Shown: piece by piece, positions 26,425 through 35,755 of the stretch | Position numbering within the stretch: the stretch's first letter is position 1 | How the letters are laid out: each line of letters starts with the position of its first letter | Origin: Paludibacter sp. | GTDB lineage: Bacteria; Bacteroidota; Bacteroidia; Bacteroidales; Paludibacteraceae | Assembly (NCBI GenBank): GCA_028692715.1 | Contig: JAQUWU010000028.1 | Coordinates: 1 to 64,000 of the forward strand | Reading direction: 5' to 3' | DNA: 64,000 nucleotides | Translations under genes and position numbers: made by a program | The notes under the pieces: model-generated | What the model was told of the DNA's origin: nothing | Database searches by the model: none | The model's input: the letters and a program-made list of their open reading frames with translations, nothing else

Positions 26425-26865
26425 TTAGATTAATTTCGGATAATCATTTTTCAGCCAATACTTTAACTTCGTTAATCGTTCCAATTCAAACTTCACACTT
26501 TCTCCACTTTGGCTGTCTTTCGATATCCAGACTTCGAATTCGCCGAGTTCAGCGTAATACGTATTATCGTTGTGCCAAAAGCCAAGTTGATCGGGACTAA
26601 TTTCAAATTGCAGCTTTTTAGTTTCGCCTACTTTAAGGTCGATTTTCTGAAAAGCTTTTAGTTCGCGTACCGGACGAGCCAAAGTTGCTACCAAATCCCG
26701 CACATAAAGTTGTACTGCTTCTTTAGCATCGTATCTACCTGTATTTATTATGCTGCATTCTGCAGTTATTTTCCCGTTTTTATTGAGTTGGGTTGATGAT
26801 AAATTTACTTTTGAGTATTCAAAACGGCTGTATGATAAACCGAAACCGAATGGGAACAATGGTTT
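26425..26865 (-). pseudogene. C-terminal fragment of a GH3 beta-glucosidase
   Basis: The minus strand encodes only the last 147 or so residues of a GH3 enzyme: KPLFPFGFGLSYSRFEY, which is the start of the Fn3-like C-terminal domain, then that domain (AVQLYVRD, RPVRELKAFQKI) to a normal stop. Everything upstream (the catalytic domain, about 600 residues, and the start) is absent. At about 26866 the sequence changes abruptly into the opposite-strand regulator fragment. The conserved KPL[FY]PFGFGLSY motif gives a firm assignment. It is presumably inactive. The lost gene probably belonged to the laminarin PUL. Confidence 0.85.
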
Positions 26866-28301
26866 ATCGGCTTACATGTAATGCTTCTTACGATAGTATT
26901 GTAAAAATTGAACATTTTGATGAATCAAAAGGGTTTCATTCTCTTCAAAACAATAAAATCTTCAAAATTAACCAACAAATTGTCTTTTCAACTGGGAATG
27001 GATTTTACAATTACAATGCTAAGGAAAATAAAATACAGAAGTCACAGCTTCTGACAAAGCTTTTTGGAACACCTTTTTTTTCAAAAAAGCTGCTCGAAAC
27101 TCCAAAGGGAAACATTTGGTGTTATTCACTTTCTTCAATGATATATGCCTTAAAAAAAGGAAACAATACATATAGCATCGATTCAATATCATTTAGCGGT
27201 TTGAAAAATAAACTCATATCTGGCTTCGAGCAAATGTCATACATAAACGATTCAAGCTATATTGTTGGTACAGAAGATGGTTTTTCATGGATCAACATTC
27301 ATTTAATAAATAGTGAACACAATAGGTTTAAGTTGTCAATCAGTGGTATATATACTACAAACGAAGGAGATTCGCTTATGTGTGGTTTTGTTTCACAGAA
27401 AGATTCTGACAAGTATAAAACCTTCATTTGGAAAAATAACTCTATCCGTTTCGAATTTGTAGGTACTGAATATCAGGTTGAAAATTGCGTTGTTTATAGC
27501 TTTATGTTAGAAAATTATAACAACGATTGGTCTCAGTATTCAACGGTAAACAACAAAGAATATACAAATTTGCCAAAAGGAGATTATATTTTTAAAGTAA
27601 GAGCAAAAAACATTTTCAGCTCCGAAACGGCAGAAATATCCTATCGATTTACCATATTACCACCTTGGTATCAAAGTAATTTAGCTTTTGCTATATATCT
27701 TTTTATAGTGTTATTGACACTTTATTTTCTTGTACAAAAATTCAAAAAACATTTAGAAAAAGGAGCCCGTGAAATGGAGGCACTTAAAGAAGTGGAGATA
27801 AAGGAACAGGAAAAACGTTTTAAATTGGAGGCAAAAGAAAAAGAGATTATAGCTCTGAAAAATCAGAAACTACAGTACGAATTACGCCATAAATCGCAGG
27901 ATTTAGCCAGCTCAACTATGAATCTGATTCGTAAGAATGAAATTTTACTCGAGATATCACAAAATCTTGATAAAATTGGAAGTGAGTTAGGAGAAAAAAA
28001 TGAAACAATTTCAATTGTTTGGAAAATAAGAAAAATGCAAGATGAGATCAAAAATAATGTTGAGCATGATCATAACTGGAAAAAATTTCAGGATAATTTC
28101 GATTTGGTTTATGAAAATTATTTGAAGAGATTGAGTGAAAACTACCCTATATTAACCAATAGTGATAAAAAATTGTGTGCTTACCTTAAAATGAATCTTT
28201 CATCGAAAGACATTGCTCCTCTTTTAAATATGTACTATCGAAGTGTGGAAATGAGTCGTTATCGATTACGAAAAAAGATGGAACTGGATAGAGATAAGTA
28301 A
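26866..28301 (+). pseudogene. 5'-truncated propeller/Y_Y_Y/LuxR-type regulator
   Basis: Homology to the regulator at 13609-16503 begins at about 26866 (RLTCNASYDSIVKI, equivalent to RLHLNAKMDSIIKV) and runs to the end. It contains the last propeller blades, the Y_Y_Y domain (LPKGDYIFKVRAKN), the transmembrane helix, the coiled coil and the LuxR-type HTH (SSKDIAPLLNMYYRSVEMSRYRL). About 460 N-terminal residues, including the signal peptide and most of the sensor, are missing. An open frame extends a little further upstream to 26793, but those codons are antisense to the GH3 fragment. It could in principle make a membrane-tethered DNA-binding remnant without a sensor; most likely it is a pseudogene. 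Confidence 0.8.
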
Positions 28302-28345
28302 TTGAAAACAAATAATGTCGTATTTTCATGAAAAAATTTAAGAAT

Positions 28346-28512
28346 AGAACGCTGATTTTCACTGATAGAGTGGATTTGAAAAAACGGATTTGAATTCCGA
28401 TAAATCGGAATGATTTACAGATAGTTGCGTCTTAATCATCTTGCCGAAGGCAAGAAAAATCCGTTTTGTTTTATCCTTCATTTTCCGATAAATCAGCGAA
28501 AATCAGCGTTCT
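28346..28512. repeat. MITE-like nested palindromic element
   Basis: Terminal inverted repeats of 21 bp (28346-28366 and 28492-28512; 20 of 21 pair, core CGCTGATTTTC against GAAAATCAGCG) enclose further inverted segments: AAAACGGATTT against AAATCCGTTTT-like sequence, and the palindrome ATTCCGATAAATCGGAAT. No coding capacity. Elements with such CGCTGATTTTC arms are common interspersed repeats in Bacteroidota. The rest of the 613-bp spacer before galK holds only the galK promoter. Confidence 0.7.
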
Positions 28513-28857
28513 ATTAATGTTTCTAATTGGTACATTTATTTGTTCCATTTACTTATTAACCTTGCTGATTTTTTACAAAATTTTTAAGGATGAATTAAAT
28601 TCATTATTGAGTAAAATAAACGCAAAAACAAAATTTTAGCTTATATTTTTATATAATTGTTTCAAAACATTCAGAATTTTAAAAATTATCTCTTTTCACT
28701 TTTATCGTACATAACATTGATCTTCTGATTGTTAACAAACATTTCGATAAGATATATTATTAGTTTGTTATTGTAATTATATTCCTCCAATAATTAATAA
28801 AACAAAATTATGCTATAAAACATGAATCATTCATTCGTTTTTCGCATCAATTTGAGT

Positions 28858-28865
28858 TATTTTTG
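28858..28865 (+). promoter_or_regulatory. -7 box of galK
   Basis: TATTTTTG fits the TAnnTTTG consensus, 50 bp upstream of the preferred galK start at 28915. It lies downstream of the earlier in-frame ATG at 28822, which therefore should not be translated from this promoter. Confidence 0.5.
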
Positions 28866-28914
28866 TATACCTAAAAATGTAAATATTCAAAATACAATTA
28901 AAAATAAATCTATT

Positions 28915-30075
28915 ATGACAGTTAAAGAATTAAAATCAGCTTTCGAAACAGCTTATGGCAAAGCAGCCGAGGCAGTGTATTTCTCTCCGGGACGTGTTAA
29001 TCTTATTGGCGAACACACCGACTACAATGGTGGTTCAGTATTTCCATGTGCATTGAGTTTTGGGACTAATTTATTGATGGCCAAAAACGACAAAAAGGTT
29101 ATGAATTTCAAATCATTGAATCAACCTGAAGTCGTTACACTTGGTTTTGACCAACTAACAACTCCGCTTGATAAATCGTGGGTAAATTATCCACTGGGTG
29201 TAATTGCACAGTTTGTAAAACGTGGTGTTGCTATTACTCAGGGCTACGACATGTTGATTTGGGGAAACGTACCTAATGGTGCTGGACTTTCTTCTTCAGC
29301 TGCATTAGAAGTAGTAACTGCTTTTGCTTTCAACGATCAATTGGGAACAGGATTCAACCGTACTGTTTTAGCTCAAATCGGTCAAAAATCAGAACACGAA
29401 TTTGCCTTGGTAAATTGCGGAATTATGGATCAGTTTGCTTCTGCTAACGGAGCTAAAGACCATGCCATTCACTTGAATTGCGACACCTTGGAATTCGAAT
29501 TGGTGCCTGTAAAACTGGAAGGTGTAAAAATTTTAATTTCAAATACTCACAGTCCTCATAAATTAGATTCAGGTGCTTACAATCAACGTGTGGCTGAATG
29601 CCAGTTAGCTGTTAAACAACTAAATACTGTTCATCCATTGAAATATTTAGCTGAATTAACCGAGGCAGAATTCAAATCAATTGAGTCGGCTATTACTGAT
29701 CCTGTAGCTCATAAACGCGCCCGACATGTAGTAGGTGAAGTGCAACGCACTTCTGATGCTGTAAAAGCATTGAAAGCGGGTGACTTGGTTTTATTCGGTC
29801 AATTAATGAATGCTTCTCACGTATCATTGCGCGACGATTATGAAGTTACTGGTCCTGAATTAGATTGCATGGCTTCCGAAGCATGGAAAATTGATGGTGT
29901 TATCGGTTCACGTATGACCGGTGGTGGTTTTGGCGGCTGTACCGTTTCGTTGGTAAAAGACGAAGCCATTGACACTTTCATCAAAGAAGTAGGTGCTGCT
30001 TACGAAGCAAAAATTGGTATCAAACCTGAATTTTACATTGCCGAAATTGGCGATGGAGCATGTAAAATTGATTAA
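28915..30075 (+). CDS. galK: Galactokinase
   Basis: This 386-residue cytoplasmic GHMP-family kinase phosphorylates galactose to galactose-1-phosphate (Leloir pathway). It shows the galactokinase signature GRVNLIGEHTDYNGG near residue 25, the ATP-binding motif GAGLSSSAALE at about 122-132 and the third GHMP motif MTGGGFGGC near 335. An in-frame ATG 31 codons upstream (28822) would add an A/T-rich, non-conserved leader, so 28915 is chosen; the -7 box at 28858 agrees. It is followed by galM on the same strand. It is probably the route for galactose released from hemicellulose side chains by the neighbouring PUL. Confidence 0.95.
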   Translation: MTVKELKSAFETAYGKAAEAVYFSPGRVNLIGEHTDYNGGSVFPCALSFGTNLLMAKNDKKVMNFKSLNQPEVVTLGFDQLTTPLDKSWVNYPLGVIAQFVKRGVAITQGYDMLIWGNVPNGAGLSSSAALEVVTAFAFNDQLGTGFNRTVLAQIGQKSEHEFALVNCGIMDQFASANGAKDHAIHLNCDTLEFELVPVKLEGVKILISNTHSPHKLDSGAYNQRVAECQLAVKQLNTVHPLKYLAELTEAEFKSIESAITDPVAHKRARHVVGEVQRTSDAVKALKAGDLVLFGQLMNASHVSLRDDYEVTGPELDCMASEAWKIDGVIGSRMTGGGFGGCTVSLVKDEAIDTFIKEVGAAYEAKIGIKPEFYIAEIGDGACKID

Positions 30076-30171
30076 ACCCCCTGCCCCCTAAAGGGGGTTC
30101 CGGGACGCTAATATATAAAACAGTTTATTAATCTCACTAACACAAAGCCCCCTTTAGGGGGTTGGGGGTCA
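30076..30171. repeat. Inverted pair of GC-rich palindromic repeats (copies 2 and 3)
   Basis: Copy 2 (30076-30099) contains CCCCCTGCCCCCTAAAGGGGG. Copy 3 (30147-30170) is the same element in inverse orientation, GCCCCCTTTAGGGGGTTGGGG. They fill the galK-galM spacer, with copy 2 starting directly after the galK stop and copy 3 ending 2 bp before the galM ATG. The pair can form a long hairpin with a loop of about 47 nt. The same inverted-pair layout recurs at 49879-49998. Confidence 0.85.
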
Positions 30172-30172
30172 T

Positions 30173-31213
30173 ATGAAAACAGTAAAAGATTTAGAAATAG
30201 AATTGAACGGTAAAGTAGTTTCACTTTATACCTTGTTCAACAAAAATGGTATGTCAGTTGACATAACCAATTACGGTGCTAAAATTATTCGTTTAATGGT
30301 TCCTGACAAAAATGGAAAATTTGACGATGTGGTAATGTCTTTCGACACATTGGAAGAAGTGATGGAGAAAGAAATTTACTTCGGTGCTGTATGCGGTCGT
30401 TTTGCCAATCGTATTAAAGATGGCAAATTCAGTATCGATGGTGTAGAATATACATTACCGATAAATAACGGAACCAACTCTTTACATGGAGGAATTCATG
30501 GCTATAACGAAAAAGTGTGGACAATAAAATCAGTTGCACAACAGGAACTGGTATTGGAACTTTTCTCTGCCGATGGTGAAGAAGGATATCCTGGCAATTT
30601 AAACATTACTTGTACTTACAGTTTGAGCGATGAAAATGAAGTCAAAATTCATTACGAAGCCACTACTGATAAAGCAACAGTTATTGGGTTGACAAATCAC
30701 TCCTATTTCAACTTAAAAGGAGCCGGAAACGGAACGATTAAAGATCATCAACTACAAATAAATGCTGATTTTTACACGGTTTTGGATGAATCATTTGCAT
30801 TAACAGGCGAAATTCGTCCGGTGGATGGGACTCCATTCGATTTCCGCAAGGCAACAAAGGTTGAAGAGCGCGTTGACGATGAAGTGTATGTCCCGGGTTG
30901 GGGAATTGATAATAACTGGTGTATCCGTAAAGACCAACAAGGCGATTTGGCCTTAGCGGGATACATTTACGAGCCAACAAGCGGACGTAAAATGGAAGTA
31001 TTGACCACACAACCGGGTGTCCAAATTTATACAGGAAACTGGGTAGAAAATGTCATTGGTAAAGAAGGTAAAAAATACGACCGTCAAGATGCCATTTGTC
31101 TGGAGACACAAGGTTTTCCAAATTCACCTAACGTAGCACATTTTCCAAGTTCATTACTTCGTCCGGAAGGGAAATACGATGAATGGTGTGTGTATAAATT
31201 TTCAATTGAATAG
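30173..31213 (+). CDS. galM: Aldose 1-epimerase (galactose mutarotase)
   Basis: This 346-residue protein interconverts the alpha and beta anomers of galactose and glucose. Family motifs are NHSYFNLKG with the catalytic His near 176, GRFANRIKDG near 77, and ETQGFPNSPN with the catalytic Glu near 311. No signal peptide, so it is cytoplasmic. It pairs with galK in an operon. Its start codon follows the inverse palindromic repeat by only 2 bp, so the repeat supplies its 5' leader and possibly its ribosome-binding region (GGGGGT). Confidence 0.95.
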   Translation: MKTVKDLEIELNGKVVSLYTLFNKNGMSVDITNYGAKIIRLMVPDKNGKFDDVVMSFDTLEEVMEKEIYFGAVCGRFANRIKDGKFSIDGVEYTLPINNGTNSLHGGIHGYNEKVWTIKSVAQQELVLELFSADGEEGYPGNLNITCTYSLSDENEVKIHYEATTDKATVIGLTNHSYFNLKGAGNGTIKDHQLQINADFYTVLDESFALTGEIRPVDGTPFDFRKATKVEERVDDEVYVPGWGIDNNWCIRKDQQGDLALAGYIYEPTSGRKMEVLTTQPGVQIYTGNWVENVIGKEGKKYDRQDAICLETQGFPNSPNVAHFPSSLLRPEGKYDEWCVYKFSIE

Positions 31214-31250
31214 TTACCAGTGGCTTTAGGTCTGCTTGTCACATTGAAAC

Positions 31251-31289
31251 AAAAAGCAGAGTTACCGTTTGGTGGCTCTGCTTTTTTTC
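31251..31289 (+). terminator. Terminator after galM
   Basis: The stem AGCAGAG...CTCTGCT, with an inner ACCGTTTGGT hairpin, is followed by seven T. It lies 38 bp after the galM stop. Confidence 0.85.
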
Positions 31290-31572
31290 TATTTAAAGCC
31301 TATTTTTACCGCGAATTTGCCAGAAAATATCATCAGACTCCAAGAGAATACCGGAGTCAAAAATAAAAATTAATTGGCTCTTTCTTTAACTGCAGAAATT
31401 TGAAATCATTCTTTTGATTATAATTTACAACTACATGTAAACTTTTATTTATCCGTATTGTCATTAACTTTCAAAGACCAGATTTGCCATAATACTTTTT
31501 TTATAAAAAAAAGAGATCCGATTGAATTCGGAGTTCATTTTTAAGATTAAATGAATTATTAAAATAAAAATC
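31290..31572. other. Spacer between the galM terminator and the beta-helix pseudogene
   Basis: No gene is visible. A short 6-bp inverted repeat, GACTCC/GGAGTC, followed by A's lies near 31347-31374. No TAnnTTTG box was found immediately before the pseudogene. Confidence 0.4.
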
Positions 31573-33152
31573 ATGAAAAAACTCTTACCCATATTCGTTC
31601 TGATCGTTATGAGTTGTACAACAATTACTTAAAAAATTTCGGCAACTACTTATTATGTTGCCCCCACGGGTACATTTACATCCAACGGAACTTTTTCAGA
31701 TCCTTTAAGTTTTTCAACTGCTATTGGCAAAGCTCTGACAGGGGGTGATTCATTGATTGTCAGGGGCGGCATGTATAGTTTTAGCAGTATACAACAATAT
31801 TCTAAGTCAGGAAATTCAACAAATTTTATCCATTTTGTCAATTATCCGGGCGAAACACCAATTCTTGATTTTCGGCATGAAGCCTATAGCAGCAGTAATC
31901 AGGGTGTGAAAATATCAGGTAGTTATGTTCATTTGAAAGGAATGATCATTCAGGGAGCCGGTGATAACGGTTTACAAGTTACTGGAAGTTATAATAAAAT
32001 TGAGAATTGTACTATGCGTTGGAACTGTGATTCAGGTTTGCAAATGAAAACAGGAAGTAATAATTTAATCCTGAATTGTGATTCGTACGAAAATTTTGAT
32101 TATAAATCAGGAGGTATCACTTCCCCAGACTACGGTGGAAACGCGGATGGTTTTGCGGATAAACAATATACAAATAGCGGCACAAATACCTACAAAGGAT
32201 GTCGTTCATGGAGAAACGGTGATGACGGGGCTGGGATAGTTATGAAAAAATAGGTAACACGGCTTACGACAGTTGCTGGTGTTACAACATGACGCCTGCT
32301 AGCTTTGACATGAGTAACAATATCCGTTTTAGAACCGATAGTGCATCTTGGTTTTATCAGTTTAAAAGTACAAATTATGTGATAAAAAATTATGGTAACG
32401 GCAACGGATTCAAATTGGGTGGGAATTAGACTGCCAATAATGCAACATTAAACAATTGCGTTTCGGTTGGCAATCCGGTGAAGGGATTTGATCAGAATAA
32501 TAACAATGGTATTATGACCATATATAACTGTAGCAGTTACAATAACGGATATAATTACGGATTTACGAATAACACCTACGGCACGCTGATTATCAAAAAT
32601 AGTGCATCGTTGACAACAGCTAAATCAAACTCCTTCAATTGTAAATCGGTTACACAGGCTTTTAATACATGGAATTCAGGATTTTCATGTGTCACTGCTG
32701 ACTTTGTCAGTTTAGACAAAGCTCAAATGCTGAATGACCGTAAAAGTGATGGTTCGTTACCTGAAATAACGCTTTTACACTTAACATCAACCAGTGGAAT
32801 GATAGATAAAGGAACAAATGTAGGATTCCCATTCTTAGGTGTCGCACCCGATCTGGGTGCATTTGAGTATTCTATCACGAACGCCATTCAACCGACTTTT
32901 TCAAATGGAAGTTTAAAAATATATCCCAATCCGGTCAACGAAAAAGCAATCATTTCACTTGATGCTTCATCGAATGATGCGCTGACTATTCAGTTTTATG
33001 ATATGACCGGGAGAATGATTTTCAACCTGAAGGAAACCATAACAGCAGGTAAAAACGAGTTTGAAATCAATACTGAATTCTTGAGTAAAGGAAATTATAT
33101 TTGTAAAATACAAGGAAAGGAAGTCTACTTAAGATTTAAACTGACAAAGTAA
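31573..33152 (+). pseudogene. Broken right-handed beta-helix protein (pectate-lyase-like), T9SS-tailed
   Basis: The original start ATG at 31573 opens a lipoprotein-like signal (MKKLLPIFVLIVMSC), but a TAA interrupts it at 31630-31632. In the same frame the sequence continues as a parallel beta-helix domain (TYYVAPTGT, GDSLIVRGGMYSF, YNKIENCTMRWN) to about 32230. There a +2/-1 frameshift breaks the GDDGWDSYE-like motif, and the old frame ends at TAG 32251. The new frame (DSCWCYNMT, GNGFKLGGN) carries another TAG at 32427-32429, then resumes (VKGFDQNNNNG) to a T9SS sorting domain (YPNPVNEK) and stop at 33152. The fold and the SYNNG-type repeats resemble PL9/PL1-like polysaccharide lyases. With three lesions it is almost certainly non-functional. 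Confidence 0.85.
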
Positions 33153-33165
33153 TTCAGGTATTATT

Positions 33166-33210
33166 AAAAAAAGGAAGGAGTCGTTCGCTTGAACTTCTCC
33201 TTCCTTTTTT
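33166..33210. terminator. Bidirectional terminator
   Basis: The stem AGGAAGGAG (33172-33180) against CTCCTTCCT (33197-33205) is flanked by an A-run and a T-run. It can terminate both the plus-strand beta-helix pseudogene and the convergent GH3 gene. Confidence 0.85.
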
Positions 33211-33258
33211 AATTCTATTCAGATTATTACCTGAAGTCAGACCTCGAATAAAAAGAAA

Positions 33259-35463
33259 CTATTTCACCTGAATTGCGACTTTGCTTTTTACATCTGCTGA
33301 AGAAGCAGCATTGCAGAGAACAAATTCTCCCACTTCAACTTTCCAACTGTGAGTTGTGTTATCGAAAAAAGCGAGATCTTTTACTTTTATTTCCAACTCA
33401 AGAGTTTGGGTTTCGCCGGCTTTCAGAAATACTTTTTTGAAGGCTTTCAGTTCTTTTTCAGGACGCAGAACCGATGCTTTCGGTTGAGATGCATATACCT
33501 GAACGGCTTCTGCACCATCCACTTTTCCGGTATTTTTTACAGTAAATGAAATTTTTATACTTTCATCGGACGAATAGATTTTTTTATCCGTTGCAATTTT
33601 TCCGTATTGGAAACTTGTATAAGATAATCCAAAGCCAAAAGGAAACAAAGGCTTGATTTTCTTTGTATCGAACCAACGGTACCCCACAAGGATATCTTCT
33701 TTGTAAATTTCATTAATACTGTCCCCGGGATATGCAATGCTGCCATAAGAATGAGAGCCGTAATCGGAGAGTTTGGCACCAAAGCTAAACGGCAATTTCC
33801 CGCTTGGACTCACTTCTCCCGAAAGAACGTTAGCAATAGCGTGTCCTGCCTCGGAACCACCGTACCATGCCTGAAAAAGCGTTGTAGCATTGTTTAACCA
33901 AGGCATTTCGTAGGCGTTACCACTCAACATAACCAATACAATCTTTTTATTCGCTTTTTGAAGTTCGGTAATCAATTCATTTTGTTCAAAAGGCAGGCTA
34001 TACGATATTCTATCGTCGCCTTCGCTGTCCTGTTGTGAGTTTTTATTCAGACCACCCACATAAATCACTAAATCGGATTTTGCAGCAAGTTCCACCGCTT
34101 CTTTTCTAAGTTTTGCTGCCTCGTAAGGCGATTTATTCACTTTGTCATATTCCACTTTCCCCGAAGCATAACCCATGGCGTACGTTATCTTGTCAGCCCC
34201 GAATTTTTCTTTCAGCCCCTGTAAAGGAGAAATTTCATGTTTAGGTTTTAGTTCGGATGAGCCACCGCCTTCGGTAAGAATACGGGTTGCATTTTCGCCA
34301 ATTACGGCAATGGATTTATAGTTAGAGGCATCAATTGGTAGGAGATGAGCCGTATTTTTTAAAAGCACTGCTCCCTGTTCAGATACAGTTCGTCCCACCG
34401 CGGCATGTTCTTCAGTAGCCAATGAGCCGAAAGGTTTATTGGTATTCATGGCAGTACGGAAAATAAGACGAAGAATTCTAGTGGCTTTTTCATCAATGTT
34501 GGAAACGGGAATTTCACCAGATGTTAACAATTGAAGATAAGGATTGGCCAAATAATAATTATCATAAGCATTTTTTGAATTGGAAGTAAACCCATCGGTT
34601 CCGGTTCCCATTTCGATGTCTAAACCATTTAAAGCGGCTTCTTTGGTATTATGCGCTCCACCCCAATCGGTAATGACACAGCCATCAAATTTCCATTCTC
34701 CTTTCAGGATTTTATTTAATGTTAAATCATTTTCACAGGCATAAGTCCCACGTATTTTATTGTACGAGCCCATAATAGACCATACTTTTCCTTCGGTAAC
34801 GGCAGCTTTAAAGGCCGGAAGATAAATTTCGTACAATGCCCGGTCGCTTAATTCTACATTGATGTGTCCGCGCCATTTTTCCTGATTATTCAGCACATAA
34901 TGTTTTACACAGGCGGAAACTCCATTTTCCTGAATTCCATGAATATAGGGAACAACCATTTTTGAAGCCAAGTAAGGATCTTCACCGAAATACTCAAAAT
35001 TACGACCATTCAGGGGTGTACGATAAATGTTGACGCCCGGCGCAAGCAATACATCTTTACGACGGTATCGGGCTTCTTCTCCAATTGCTTTACCGTAGAT
35101 GTGCGACATTTGGGGATTCCAGGTTGCTGCCAAACAAGTCAAAGCCGGAAAAGCGGTACATGAATCGTTCGTCCATTCGGCATGTCCCCAGCTATCCCAA
35201 AGAATTTCCATTCGTACACCATGAGGTCCATCGCTCATCCACAACTCAGGAATTCCCAAACGAGGAACACCGTGTGTGCTGAATTTAGATTGTGCTGTAC
35301 ATATTTTTACTTTTTCTTCCAATGTCATTCTTGAAAGAGCATCTTTTACACGCGCTTCTATAGTTTGTGTGTTATCTAAATAAATAGGATTCATTTTTTG
35401 CGCATTTGCCTGAAGTACCGCTCCCAAGAGTATAAAAAACAGGGCTGTTTTAATTTTTTTCAT
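33259..35463 (-). CDS. GH3 beta-glucosidase
   Basis: This 734-residue protein has a signal peptide (MKKIKTALFF...QANAQ). The GH3 N-terminal barrel carries GVNIYRTPLNGRNFEYFGEDP and the nucleophile region CVITDWGGAHN (Asp about 267). The C-terminal alpha/beta sandwich carries IAVIGENATRILTEGGGSSEL, and an Fn3-like domain begins at KPLFPFGFGLSY. The length is normal. It is predicted to release terminal beta-linked glucose (or a related sugar) from oligosaccharides in the periplasm. It has its own promoter (-7 box 35564-35571) with an 18-bp palindrome just downstream, and it ends at a bidirectional terminator, so it is a single-gene unit between the decay zone and the hemicellulose operon. Confidence 0.93.
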   Translation of the reverse strand: MKKIKTALFFILLGAVLQANAQKMNPIYLDNTQTIEARVKDALSRMTLEEKVKICTAQSKFSTHGVPRLGIPELWMSDGPHGVRMEILWDSWGHAEWTNDSCTAFPALTCLAATWNPQMSHIYGKAIGEEARYRRKDVLLAPGVNIYRTPLNGRNFEYFGEDPYLASKMVVPYIHGIQENGVSACVKHYVLNNQEKWRGHINVELSDRALYEIYLPAFKAAVTEGKVWSIMGSYNKIRGTYACENDLTLNKILKGEWKFDGCVITDWGGAHNTKEAALNGLDIEMGTGTDGFTSNSKNAYDNYYLANPYLQLLTSGEIPVSNIDEKATRILRLIFRTAMNTNKPFGSLATEEHAAVGRTVSEQGAVLLKNTAHLLPIDASNYKSIAVIGENATRILTEGGGSSELKPKHEISPLQGLKEKFGADKITYAMGYASGKVEYDKVNKSPYEAAKLRKEAVELAAKSDLVIYVGGLNKNSQQDSEGDDRISYSLPFEQNELITELQKANKKIVLVMLSGNAYEMPWLNNATTLFQAWYGGSEAGHAIANVLSGEVSPSGKLPFSFGAKLSDYGSHSYGSIAYPGDSINEIYKEDILVGYRWFDTKKIKPLFPFGFGLSYTSFQYGKIATDKKIYSSDESIKISFTVKNTGKVDGAEAVQVYASQPKASVLRPEKELKAFKKVFLKAGETQTLELEIKVKDLAFFDNTTHSWKVEVGEFVLCNAASSADVKSKVAIQVK

Positions 35464-35523
35464 TTTGAGATGAAGATTAAAATTTTTTCATTTTTGATTA
35501 ACATGTAGTTGGAACTGATTTGA

Positions 35524-35541
35524 ACTTTTGTCGACAAAAGT
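35524..35541. promoter_or_regulatory. Perfect 18-bp palindrome in the GH3 leader
   Basis: ACTTTTGTCGACAAAAGT, centred about 70 bp upstream of the GH3 start and 23 bp downstream of its -7 box. It lies at the start of the predicted 5' leader, a good position for a repressor operator or an mRNA stem. Confidence 0.55.
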
Positions 35542-35563
35542 GTACTATCATTTATCCATAATG

Positions 35564-35571
35564 CAAATTTA
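35564..35571 (-). promoter_or_regulatory. -7 box of the GH3 gene
   Basis: Minus-strand TAAATTTG fits TAnnTTTG, about 100 bp upstream of the GH3 start. Confidence 0.5.
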
Positions 35572-35755
35572 TTGATTATTATTTAGATATTTGAGACAAT
35601 ATGTGTCTATTATAGGAGCCATATGGTTTTTTAGCGGATTAAATGTTTTAAATAAGGGGTCAATTGGTTTATGAAAGAAAAAATAACAGACGAAAGCTAT
35701 AAAACTTTTGGCTGTTATTAAAAAGTGAGAGAGCACTTGTCTCTTTTTTTAAAAA

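Noticed and set aside
26793-26865. N-terminal extension of the truncated regulator frame
   Set aside because: These codons are antisense to the conserved GH3 motif KPLFPFGFGLSY, so they are not part of the original regulator.
28822-28914. Earlier in-frame start for galK
   Set aside because: The leader is non-conserved, and the best -7 box (28858-28865) lies downstream of this ATG.
35719-35750. Possible terminator GAGAG...CTCTT before a T-run after the FISUMP relic
   Set aside because: The stem is only about 5 bp and could arise by chance in this A/T-rich spacer.
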